Below, piece after piece: positions 42,232 through 50,024 of a DNA stretch of 64,000 nucleotides; the first letter of the stretch is position 1, and each line of letters begins with the position of its first letter. Origin of the DNA: Flavobacterium amniphilum (GTDB taxonomy: Bacteria; Bacteroidota; Bacteroidia; Flavobacteriales; Flavobacteriaceae). The DNA lies in contig NZ_JAMLJL010000012.1 of NCBI RefSeq assembly GCF_023634845.1, positions 1 to 64,000 on the forward strand, given 5' to 3'. The notes beneath the pieces were generated by a model that made no database searches, was not told the DNA's origin, and saw only the letters and a program-made list of their open reading frames with translations. The translations under genes were made by a program, and so were the position numbers.

Positions 42232-42462
42232 GACTTTTAGCTTCTACCACCATACTTTACCTTCCTTTCATTAGACTTTTTCTTCCTTTCATTAGACTTT
42301 TTTTATCTGTAAAAAGACTTTTTCCTTCTGCTTTTAAATTTTTCAGTTCTGTCAATAGTTTTTTCTTTTCTGAATATAAACTTTTCGTATCTGTTAAAAG
42401 ACTTCTTATTCCTGCCAAAAGACTTTTTGTTTCAGCCAAAAGACTTTTAAGTCCTGTAAAGT
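42232..42462. repeat. 21-bp tandem repeat array 3 (11 copies)
   Basis: Eleven 21-bp units starting with GACTTTT; the weaker ones differ at 4-6 positions, so the array is older or less homogenised than the others. Read on the minus strand it encodes heptapeptides such as KSLLAET. The 574-nt gap from 42131 to 42704 otherwise contains the terminator at 42151, a TGACACGTCA palindrome at 42512, and the operator at 42679. Confidence 0.9.
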
Positions 42463-42678
42463 AACTTGTCACAACTTTTCCCTAATTTTATGACACCTCT
42501 CCTGCTGTAACTGACACGTCATAATGAGTATTTATCATTTATCCATTGATAATCAACACTGTTTTATAGTAACCAAACCTGACAAACCGGATACTTTAAG
42601 ATACTTTTCAGGAAATAAAATGTTTTTTTGGAAAAAAATAATTGATTATTTATTTGGTCATACCCGAATTTATATTTT

Positions 42679-42700
42679 ACTTTGTTTTTCAAAGCACTTT
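42679..42700 (+). promoter_or_regulatory. Candidate operator A (ACTTTG-N5-CAAAG-N-ACTTT)
   Basis: ACTTTG (42679-42684), five bases, CAAAG (42690-42694) and CACTTT lie directly before the ATG at 42705. The same arrangement occurs at 44291-44312. It overlaps a possible -7 element (TTACTTTG), so repressor binding would block transcription. Confidence 0.55.
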
Positions 42701-42704
42701 AAAA

Positions 42705-43316
42705 ATGGATGAAGCTAAAAATTATTTGCAGGACATTAAAGATATCAAACAAATGATGTCACAGTCTTCCCAATTCATTTCCCTGAGCGGATTATCAGGA
42801 GTTTTGGCAGGAATATATGCCATTTTAGGCGGATTGTATGTAAATCAGCTAATTTTTAACCACGGAAGAGGATACATCACATTTGAATCAGAAACTTTCA
42901 GAAATATTTTCCTTACCGCTGTTATCGTCTTGTTAGCATCATTAGTTACTGCATACATTATGACCGCGCGAAAAGCGAAAAGAATGGGTGAAAAAATCTG
43001 GAACCCAACTTCAAGAAGGCTTTTAATTAATTTTGCCATTCCGTTATTTTCTGGCGGAATTTTAGCCATGCTTCTTATCCGAAAAGAATATTATGCTTTA
43101 ATTGGCCCGATGACTTTATTGTTCTACGGCCTGGCTTGTCTGAACGCAAGTAAATATACTTTAAGAGATGTGCGTTATTTGGGAATCACTGAAATCATTT
43201 TAGGTTTATTGGCGGTTGAGTTTTCGGGATTCGGGCTATATTTCTGGATGATTGGCTTCGGTTTATGCCACATTGTTTACGGTACAATAATGTACTTAAA
43301 ATACGACAGAAAGTAA
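42705..43316 (+). CDS. Membrane protein, first gene of a three-gene operon
   Basis: A 203-residue membrane protein from ATG 42705. A short cytoplasmic helix (EAKNYLQDIKDIKQMMSQSS) is followed by six transmembrane helices of the SLSGLSGVLAGIYAILGG type. The family, with a conserved glycine-rich first helix, is common in Bacteroidota near winged-helix regulators. It shares one base with the next gene (TAATG overlap), so translation is coupled with the YiiX-like hydrolase gene. Confidence 0.8.
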   Translation: MDEAKNYLQDIKDIKQMMSQSSQFISLSGLSGVLAGIYAILGGLYVNQLIFNHGRGYITFESETFRNIFLTAVIVLLASLVTAYIMTARKAKRMGEKIWNPTSRRLLINFAIPLFSGGILAMLLIRKEYYALIGPMTLLFYGLACLNASKYTLRDVRYLGITEIILGLLAVEFSGFGLYFWMIGFGLCHIVYGTIMYLKYDRK

Positions 43317-43978
43317 TGACTAAAAAAATACTATACGGATTCATCGTTGCCGGATTAATTACATTTGCCGGTTTGTACAGTTGTGCCAAAAGCGGTAGTA
43401 ATCCCGACACTAAAAAACAAAGTGTTGAAACTTTAAAAGACGGTGATATTATTTTCCAGACTTCACAATCAGCACAATGTGAGGCTGTACGTATTGCAAC
43501 ACGTTCAAAATTTTCACACTGCGGAATCATTTTCACCAGAGACAACAAAAAATTTGTCCTTGAAGCGGTTCAACCGGTCAAAATAACACCTTTCGAAGAT
43601 TGGATCCAACATGGAAAAGATAATTGCTATCTTGTAAAACGTTTAAAAGACACTTTACAAATCAATAATCAGAAAATGGTTAACATGAAGCATGTTGGAA
43701 CCCAATTTATTGGTAAAAACTATGACCTTTATTTTGAATGGAGTGACGACAGAATTTATTGTTCAGAATTAGTCTGGAAAATTTATAAAGAAGGAGCCGG
43801 TATTGAATTGTGCAAGCAGCAAACCCTGCAATCATTTGATTTGAAAAATGAAAAGGTTCAGGAAATTTTAAAAGAACGTTACGGAAATAATATACCTTTG
43901 AACGAAAAAGTAGTGGCACCTTCACAACTCGCCGACTCAAAATTATTAGAAACCATAATCGACACCTATACCTTTTGA
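43316..43978 (+). CDS. YiiX/NlpC-P60-like cysteine hydrolase lipoprotein
   Basis: A 220-residue lipoprotein (lipobox LYSC, Cys23) of the permuted papain-like YiiX/YebB family. His68 in SKFSHCGIIF and Cys149 in IYCSELVWK form the catalytic pair, with Glu83 (VLEAV) as a candidate third residue. Such enzymes hydrolyse amide bonds of peptidoglycan or lipids. It acts outside the cytoplasm. It overlaps the winged-helix gene by 4 nt (TTGA), so all three genes of the operon are coupled. Confidence 0.85.
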   Translation: MTKKILYGFIVAGLITFAGLYSCAKSGSNPDTKKQSVETLKDGDIIFQTSQSAQCEAVRIATRSKFSHCGIIFTRDNKKFVLEAVQPVKITPFEDWIQHGKDNCYLVKRLKDTLQINNQKMVNMKHVGTQFIGKNYDLYFEWSDDRIYCSELVWKIYKEGAGIELCKQQTLQSFDLKNEKVQEILKERYGNNIPLNEKVVAPSQLADSKLLETIIDTYTF

Positions 43979-44271
43979 AAAGTATCATCCAAAATATAAA
44001 CAAAGCTTTTGACCATCGAATCCGCTTAGGTATTATGTCCATTCTGATGGTTAATGAAAGTGCTGATTTTACGACACTTAAGGAACTTTTGGGGGTAACT
44101 GACGGTAATCTTGCCAGTCATTCAAAGGCACTTGAAGCCGAAAAGTATATTTTAATCGAAAAACAATTCATAGGAAAGAAACCGAATACCAGCTACAAAG
44201 CTACAAAAGAAGGAAAAGAAGCTTTTCAAAATCACATCGAAGCACTTGAAAAACTAATCACAAAAGGATAA
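43975..44271 (+). CDS. Winged-helix transcriptional regulator (TTG start)
   Basis: A 98-residue protein from TTG 43975, overlapping the previous stop by TTGA. It is a single winged-helix domain: FDHRIRLGIMSIL, LKELLGVTDGNLASHSKALE (recognition helix) and the wing YKATKEGKEAFQ, like the HTH_34 group. It probably represses its own operon and the next gene through the shared ACTTTG-N5-CAAAG sites. There is no sensor domain, so it may be released by a small ligand or protein partner. Confidence 0.85.
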   Translation: MKSIIQNINKAFDHRIRLGIMSILMVNESADFTTLKELLGVTDGNLASHSKALEAEKYILIEKQFIGKKPNTSYKATKEGKEAFQNHIEALEKLITKG

Positions 44272-44290
44272 TCTATTTTTTTAATCATCA

Positions 44291-44312
44291 ACTTTGAAAT
44301 TCAAAGTACTTT
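44291..44312 (+). promoter_or_regulatory. Candidate operator B (ACTTTG-N5-CAAAG-N-ACTTT)
   Basis: ACTTTG (44291-44296), AAATT, CAAAG (44302-44306) and TACTTT (44307-44312) sit 11 nt before the ATG at 44323. It has the same bases and spacing as operator A. Confidence 0.55.
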
Positions 44313-44322
44313 AAATTTTAAA

Positions 44323-44778
44323 ATGAAAGACCGGATAATCGAAAAATTGTACGACATCAGTAAAAAACCGTATCAAAAACTATTCAAAAGGAATAAACCC
44401 TGGAATATTACAAAAACTGAACTTTTAAATTATCCTCCTGATTCTTTGGGAGCAGAATTAGGCAAATTCCTTGAATCCAACGCTTTTGATATTCAGGAAA
44501 AACTCGAAGATCATGATATCATCCATGTGCTTACTAATTCTGGTGTCTGTGTAATTGATGAGATTGGTATGCAATATTATTTACTTGGGAATGGTAAAAA
44601 AAGTCTGTACCTATACTTAGTCATTATAACCGGGACATTCTTCTACCCTCTTAATTTAAAAAATTTCATAAAAGAATTCAGAAGAGGAAAAAATGCCCAT
44701 ATGTTTCACCAACTCGATTTTTTAAAACTTTTAAATGTCCCTACCAATACACTACGCAAATCTTTTAATATCACTTAA
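44323..44778 (+). CDS. Coq4-like protein
   Basis: A 151-residue protein containing the exact Coq4 metal motif HDxxHx11E: His64-Asp65-x-x-His68 and Glu80 in DHDIIHVLTNSGVCVIDEIG. The opening SLGAELGKFLESNAF and the C-terminal GTFFYPLNLKNFIKEFRRGK also fit. Coq4 scaffolds ubiquinone biosynthesis in other organisms, but this genome carries menaquinone genes. It may act on a different quinone or lipid. It is the first gene after operator B and so is probably controlled by the winged-helix protein. Confidence 0.8.
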   Translation: MKDRIIEKLYDISKKPYQKLFKRNKPWNITKTELLNYPPDSLGAELGKFLESNAFDIQEKLEDHDIIHVLTNSGVCVIDEIGMQYYLLGNGKKSLYLYLVIITGTFFYPLNLKNFIKEFRRGKNAHMFHQLDFLKLLNVPTNTLRKSFNIT

Positions 44779-44779
44779 T

Positions 44780-45451
44780 ATGAAATCAATAATAACCTTA
44801 TTCAACGCCAACAGAAATTATAATATTTCAATAACTTATTTTATCATCTATTGCATCACTCTTTTACTACTAAGAGTAAAAATTACGCAAAGTATTTATA
44901 TGCTATTTCTTGTTTGGAATCTGTTTCTTGCTGGAATACCATATGTGTTATTGTTAGCTGCTAGGAAATACAATCAAGACAAACAAATCGGGTTCAAAAT
45001 TGGTTTTTCCTTATTCATCTGGCTTCTCTTCTTACCCAATTCATTTTATATTGTGACCGATTTAGTTCACTTAACCAAATCAGACCAATCAACCATATGG
45101 CTTGATATACTTATTTTATGTTCGTTCTCCATTACAGGCTTTTTTATGGGGATATTGTCAATCCTGGAATTTGAAAAAATCATCAAACATTTTTTTACGC
45201 CAAAAATTACAATTATGATAATTCCCGGAATTTGTTTTTTATGTGGTTTTGGAATTTATTTAGGAAGGGTTCTAAGATACAATAGCTGGGATATCCTAAG
45301 TAATCCGCAAAAACTATTGTTCGATATTGGAATACTTCTTACAAGTAGGGATTCCTTATTTTTTTCGGCTCTTTTTGGCCTTTTTATTTATTCAATATAT
45401 CTAATATACAAAACCACAAAAACCAATTCAGCTCAAGGCTCACAATTTTGA
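44780..45451 (+). CDS. DUF1361 membrane protein
   Basis: About 223 residues from ATG 44780, directly after the Coq4-like stop (1 nt between). It has seven or so transmembrane helices. The segment FLVWNLFLAGIPYVLLL and the acidic loop LPNSFYIVTDLVHL are DUF1361 hallmarks. The family is common in Bacteroidota and of unknown role. It is probably cotranscribed with the Coq4-like gene and thus controlled by the same operator. Confidence 0.85.
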   Translation: MKSIITLFNANRNYNISITYFIIYCITLLLLRVKITQSIYMLFLVWNLFLAGIPYVLLLAARKYNQDKQIGFKIGFSLFIWLLFLPNSFYIVTDLVHLTKSDQSTIWLDILILCSFSITGFFMGILSILEFEKIIKHFFTPKITIMIIPGICFLCGFGIYLGRVLRYNSWDILSNPQKLLFDIGILLTSRDSLFFSALFGLFIYSIYLIYKTTKTNSAQGSQF

Positions 45452-45507
45452 AAAAGAATTTTCATGTTTTTTCATCATCTTTGTAAAAACAACAAATACC
45501 TATTTTT

Positions 45508-47061
45508 ATGCTCCAAAGAATTCTTCTGGTTTTACTTGTCACATTTTTTAATCAAAACCTTTTAAGCCAAACTTATACATTTAAAAAAAGCGTACCGGTA
45601 AGTGAGCATAATGCTTTTCTTGGTTTGACAAAAAAAATGTTTTCGCTCTCAAGAAATTTCTCTTACAATGCATCTTCATATGATGCAGTAGCTAAATTAG
45701 AAGATCTCAACGTTATTCAATATAATGATGAGTATTTAGCAAAACTTAAGAAAAAATTAGCCAAAGATTCTCTCAATGCATTCCTATTAAACAATATGGG
45801 AAACTATTACAACAATATAGGAAATGCAGGACTTGCCCGGAAATATTTTACAAAATCCTTCAATAATTTGGTATTAAAATCCAAAACAAAAAAAGACAGT
45901 GCCCTTTATTATTCATTCCGTGGACTTTTAAAAGCAAATCTGGAAAAAGATAATGCAATTGCTGATATCGAAAAAGCTTTGGAAATAAATCCAAAAGATT
46001 CTTTAGCAATATCTTTTTACCCAATCTTTTTAGTTCAGAACAAGGGGTATTCCAAAGTAAAAAAAATATGTTCAACAGTTTTGGATGACGGGAAAAATGA
46101 CTACCAATTACTGGCTTTTACTTTTTATGGCATGGGTGTCATCTTTGAAGAATTAGACAATCTGGGTGATGAGTCAAAAAAAATTGAAAACAGAAGTAAA
46201 AATTATAACGAATTATTTGATTACAAAAACATTGAAAAATATGCAACACTTCACAAAAAAAACATCGAAATCCAACATATGAAAAAAATGCTTGACGTTT
46301 TAGGCTTAACTTTAAAAATGTTCACATTTGAATTCGATGAAGAAAATAATATAAAGACATACTATACCGCTTTTGAAATTGAAAAAATCAATCAGTTAAA
46401 ACTGGATTTTCAGGAATTAATGGCTAAAAAGAAATTGAATCCATATAGCGCCAACAAAAATATAGCAATGCTTAATTTCCTGCTTAAAGATTATGATAAA
46501 GCAATTGAAAATGCAAAAAAAGCAATAGCAGCTTTCCCTGATTCAAAAAGTTCTGCACATTATAATCCGAATGAAACTTATGAATTACTATCATCGTTGT
46601 ATTTAATGAAAAAAGATGAAATCAATGTAGAAAAAAACATTATTGAAAAAATCCAGAAAAATTCAGATTATAAAAAATCAATAGCAGATTACATAAATAT
46701 GGCCTACATTCATTTGTACAGAAACGAATTGGATGAAGCTGAAAAATGGTGCAATAAAGCACGTGAGATTGATTCTGACAGTTTTGATGCCCTTCGTTTA
46801 CTCGCCCATTTGAATTCTTTGAAAGGAGGTTTTGAAAACAGTTTGGTGCAATTCTATCTTGATCAGGCATACAGACAGATAAAATCAGAAGAAGACGAGT
46901 ATTCTTTAGGGGTCCAATCAATAGTTTACATGATTTTAATTAACAACCCCAACAATGCTAAATTAGTTTATGACAATGTTGAATCATGCAAAAAAATAAA
47001 TCCGAAAGGCACTAAATTTTTAGATGAATTAGTGGAAAAATACATATTGGTAACACCTTAA
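45508..47061 (+). CDS. Secreted TPR-repeat protein
   Basis: A 517-residue protein with a signal peptide (RILLVLLVTFFNQNLLSQ, cut near residue 21). TPR-like units are spread through the chain, including NNMGNYYNNIGNAGLARKYF, LKANLEKDNAIADIEKALE, KDYDKAIENAKKAIAAFPD and YRNELDEAEKWCNKAREID. A Lys-rich region lies between them. It probably forms an exported scaffold. It ends at a strong bidirectional terminator shared with the M28 peptidase gene. Confidence 0.8.
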   Translation: MLQRILLVLLVTFFNQNLLSQTYTFKKSVPVSEHNAFLGLTKKMFSLSRNFSYNASSYDAVAKLEDLNVIQYNDEYLAKLKKKLAKDSLNAFLLNNMGNYYNNIGNAGLARKYFTKSFNNLVLKSKTKKDSALYYSFRGLLKANLEKDNAIADIEKALEINPKDSLAISFYPIFLVQNKGYSKVKKICSTVLDDGKNDYQLLAFTFYGMGVIFEELDNLGDESKKIENRSKNYNELFDYKNIEKYATLHKKNIEIQHMKKMLDVLGLTLKMFTFEFDEENNIKTYYTAFEIEKINQLKLDFQELMAKKKLNPYSANKNIAMLNFLLKDYDKAIENAKKAIAAFPDSKSSAHYNPNETYELLSSLYLMKKDEINVEKNIIEKIQKNSDYKKSIADYINMAYIHLYRNELDEAEKWCNKAREIDSDSFDALRLLAHLNSLKGGFENSLVQFYLDQAYRQIKSEEDEYSLGVQSIVYMILINNPNNAKLVYDNVESCKKINPKGTKFLDELVEKYILVTP

Positions 47062-47106
47062 AAGAGAAGGCGTCTAATTTTAAAATCAGACGCCTTCTCT
47101 TTTTTA
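47060..47106. terminator. Bidirectional terminator
   Basis: AAAAGAGAAGGCGTCT (47060-47075) with AGACGCCTTCTCTTTTTT (47088-47105). It serves the convergent genes on both sides. Confidence 0.9.
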
Positions 47107-47119
47107 GTTTCAAAACTTA

Positions 47120-48490
47120 TTATATTCCGTACTTGTCAATCAGGTAAATCAATGAGGTCATAGTCGCTGCACCCAATTCCAGTTCTCTTTTATTCACCGC
47201 ATCAAAAGTATCATTGGCAGCATGATGGTAATCAAAATAACGTTGTGAATCAGGACGCAATCCGGCTTTAACAATACGTTTAGAGCTCAAATCCTGAATA
47301 TCCGAACCACTATGCCCTTTTGCAAAAACATGGATTAAATAAGGCTCAAAAAGAGATTTCCATTTAGCTATTTTAGCATAACTTTTATCATCAGCCTCAA
47401 ACGAGAAACCTCTAGGTGTGAATCCTCCCGAATCGCTTTCCATTGCAAATATGTGGTTTTCATTGTTCTTAAGAGACAATTCCTGGTACTTATCTCCTCC
47501 TTTTCCACCATTTTCCTCATTCATGAATAAAACAACACGAATAGTGTTTTTGGGTTTATAGCCAATATTTTTAAAAATAGAAGCTACTTCCATACTTTGT
47601 ACACAGCCTGCACCATCATCATGTGAACCATCTGCTAAATCCCAGGAATCCAAATGTCCACCCACAACCATAATATTATCCGGTGTTTTAGATCCTTTGA
47701 TTTCTCCGATTACATTATATGACAAAACATCTGCCTCCTGATAGCAGGACTGTTTAAAGAAAAACTTCAGACCCGGATTATCTTTTAACTGCTTACTCAA
47801 AATTTCTGCACCATTTGTGCTGATAGCAGCAGTTGGAATATATTGTTCTTTTGGCAAATCCCCATAACTGGTAGCACCCGCATGCGGGAAATCATCCAAT
47901 CTAAAATTCAACGACCTCACAATTGTACCTACAGCTCCATATTTAGCAGCTTCTTTAGCACCTGATCTTCTTTGGTCACCTGCATCCCGGTAAGACAGGA
48001 AAGCCTCAACATTAGCAGGATTCATCGGACGGTTGAAAAATACAATTTTTCCTTTAATTTTTTCGGTTCCTAAAGTTTCCAGTTCTTTCAGACTTTGCAC
48101 TTCAATCACTTCAGCAGTAACCCCTTTTTTAGAAGTTGCCACTGAACCTCCCAATGCACATATGGCCACATCTGTTTTTTTCTTTCCGTTTTGAATATAG
48201 GCTGTTTCTTTTTCACCTCTTATCCATTTAGGAACCATTACTTCCTGCAGGTATACTTTATCAAAAGCTCCTAAAACTTCCATTTGGGCTTTAGTGTATT
48301 CAACCGCTTTTTCGGCTCCTGTTGATCCTGACAAACGGTGACCTATTTTATTCGACATATGATCCAACCAGCCGTAACATTTTGAATTAGTCAAAGCCTG
48401 ATTGTAAATGGCTTTCAATTGTTCCTCATCTGTAGACTGTGAAAATGTAGAAACAGATGTGAACAGAAATAAAATTGCTATTCTCTTCAT
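47120..48490 (-). CDS. Secreted M28 family zinc peptidase
   Basis: 456 residues from ATG 48490 (MKRIAILFLFTSVSTFSQ signal peptide); a 7-residue longer frame from 48511 only adds residues before the leader. A PA domain lies in the middle and the M28 zinc domain follows. Ligands appear in GGHLDSWD, HDDGAG, NEENGG (the Glu base), MESDSGG and DYHHAAND. It is an aminopeptidase or carboxypeptidase acting outside the cytoplasm. It has its own terminator shared with the TPR gene. Confidence 0.9.
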   Translation of the reverse strand: MKRIAILFLFTSVSTFSQSTDEEQLKAIYNQALTNSKCYGWLDHMSNKIGHRLSGSTGAEKAVEYTKAQMEVLGAFDKVYLQEVMVPKWIRGEKETAYIQNGKKKTDVAICALGGSVATSKKGVTAEVIEVQSLKELETLGTEKIKGKIVFFNRPMNPANVEAFLSYRDAGDQRRSGAKEAAKYGAVGTIVRSLNFRLDDFPHAGATSYGDLPKEQYIPTAAISTNGAEILSKQLKDNPGLKFFFKQSCYQEADVLSYNVIGEIKGSKTPDNIMVVGGHLDSWDLADGSHDDGAGCVQSMEVASIFKNIGYKPKNTIRVVLFMNEENGGKGGDKYQELSLKNNENHIFAMESDSGGFTPRGFSFEADDKSYAKIAKWKSLFEPYLIHVFAKGHSGSDIQDLSSKRIVKAGLRPDSQRYFDYHHAANDTFDAVNKRELELGAATMTSLIYLIDKYGI

Positions 48491-48580
48491 TTGATTGTTT
48501 ATTTTTTCCAAAATTAATTCAGATTTAGTGGATTACCTATTTTTTGCATGCGATTTTTCATACAAAATTAAAGAAATAAA

Positions 48581-48603
48581 AAAGCCTCAAAAATTGAGGC
48601 TTT
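48581..48603 (-). terminator. Terminator for the AlaDH/LOR-like gene
   Basis: AAAGCCTCAA/TTGAGGCTTT hairpin with a T-run on the minus strand, about 60 nt after the stop of the 48666-49868 gene. Confidence 0.7.
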
Positions 48604-48665
48604 AGAATTGCAATACGTTATTTTTTTAAATCCTTTTTTACAAAGAATGAATATCAGAATTATTA

Positions 48666-49868
48666 TTATTTACCGTCAACATAATCCTGAAGGTATTTGA
48701 ACCTTTCTGTTAATTGACCATTTTTACAAATGGCAGCTCTTTCCAGTACACCATCCTGATCTTCATTATAAAAAGCAGGGATAACATGCTCTAAAAACAT
48801 TTCACCAAAACCTTCACTTGCATCCTTAGGTAATTCACAAGGAAGATTATCAACAGCCATTACAACGATTGCCGCCGGATGGTTGATATCAACTTCTTTA
48901 TCTTCACTTGGGTAATATCCGTACAAAGGTTCAGCTATAGTCGAAGCACGCAATGTACAGGCAATCGGTCCTGCTACATCACATGATATGTCTGCTACAA
49001 CTTTAATTTTATTATCAGCTGCTTTCAGCATTTCACGGGTTAAAATAACCGGAGCTTCGTTTGCATAAAAATGCCCGGCCATAAAAATATCAGATACTTT
49101 GGTAAAGCGTTCAAAATCGGAAGTATATTCGGTTGGATTATCATAAAAATCCTTTTTCCCCAATAATTGTCCGTCTTTACGCTTGTTGTAATCCATTACA
49201 TCGATCTGGGTATAAACCGGTTGGGTATATGTTTTTGCCAGGTAATCTTCAATGGAAACCTCTTTGATTTTCATGGCATCCAAAATTTCTTTGGCCCCCA
49301 TTCCAACTTTACCATGACCGGTAAGTACAATTTTGATTGGTGGTAACACAGGACGGCGCAAGCGTTCAATCAAAGCTGCTTTATCTGGTAACGTTTCAGC
49401 TTTTGGCAAATTGAATAATTCAAATTTAATACCGAAAGCCCTAAACCCGTTGTAAGCACCAACAATACCAGCATAACGCCCAAAACCGATTAAACGGTGG
49501 TTTGTGTTATTAACAATTGTTTCGTGGTCAATTAATTCAATATTTTTCTCTAGACAGGCAACCAACAGCTTTCGATTATAAGGTTGTTTTTTTATCGTAT
49601 GTGAAAAGAAAAAGTATTTCTTGTTAGGAATCAAAGCATCAACAGGCACTTCTTTAACACCAATTAACACATCACAGTCGGAAACATCTTCTGTAACATC
49701 AAAACCCAAATTTGAATAGGTTTCGTCTGGGAAGATTCTAATATCAGAACTTTCAACTTTAATTTCAGCCTGCGGGAATTGTGTTTTTAATTTCACCAAT
49801 TCTTCCGGAGTAAAAACCACCCGTCTGTCTGGTGGGTTCTTTCTTTCTTTTATAATTCCGAACTTCAT
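48666..49868 (-). CDS. NAD(P)-dependent oxidoreductase, AlaDH/saccharopine-dehydrogenase-like
   Basis: A 400-residue enzyme of the AlaDH/PNT superfamily. The N-terminal domain opens KFGIIKERKNPPDRRVVFTPEEL, the centre has GFGRYAGIVGAYNGFRAFG, and the nucleotide-binding fold follows at IKIVLTGHGKVGMGAKEIL. The C-terminal VVADISCDVAGPIACTLRAST and VDNLPCELPKDASEGFGE are shared with lysine-forming saccharopine dehydrogenases and LOR domains. It therefore probably reduces or oxidises an amino-acid adduct, with lysine metabolism the likeliest. The cofactor choice is not visible. Confidence 0.8.
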   Translation of the reverse strand: MKFGIIKERKNPPDRRVVFTPEELVKLKTQFPQAEIKVESSDIRIFPDETYSNLGFDVTEDVSDCDVLIGVKEVPVDALIPNKKYFFFSHTIKKQPYNRKLLVACLEKNIELIDHETIVNNTNHRLIGFGRYAGIVGAYNGFRAFGIKFELFNLPKAETLPDKAALIERLRRPVLPPIKIVLTGHGKVGMGAKEILDAMKIKEVSIEDYLAKTYTQPVYTQIDVMDYNKRKDGQLLGKKDFYDNPTEYTSDFERFTKVSDIFMAGHFYANEAPVILTREMLKAADNKIKVVADISCDVAGPIACTLRASTIAEPLYGYYPSEDKEVDINHPAAIVVMAVDNLPCELPKDASEGFGEMFLEHVIPAFYNEDQDGVLERAAICKNGQLTERFKYLQDYVDGK

Positions 49869-49998
49869 ATTTGGTTTTGGTTAATTAGTCTTTATAAATA
49901 ATCACTATTTACTTTGATTTTGTTGCAAATATAACTTTTAAAAGACATAAACCAACAGATTTAGCATTCAAATACTATATCAAAAAAATAACTTTAAC

Positions 49999-50006
49999 TA
50001 TATTTG
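49999..50006 (+). promoter_or_regulatory. Bacteroidota -7 promoter element
   Basis: TATATTTG, 18 nt before the ATG at 50025, so the mRNA leader is very short. Confidence 0.55.
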
Positions 50007-50024
50007 CTTTTCTATCTAATACCA

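Noticed and set aside
17501..42462. CRISPR arrays
   Set aside because: The repeats are contiguous without unique spacers and there are no cas genes, so these are plain tandem arrays.
42257..42472. Minus-strand heptad frame over array 3 as a real gene
   Set aside because: No start context, and the frame is explained by the period of 21. Kept as a finding only, not as a gene.
42524..42704. Small gene starting at 42524
   Set aside because: The frame runs into the operator and the start of the next gene and has no recognisable domain; the downstream ATG at 42705 fits the protein family better.
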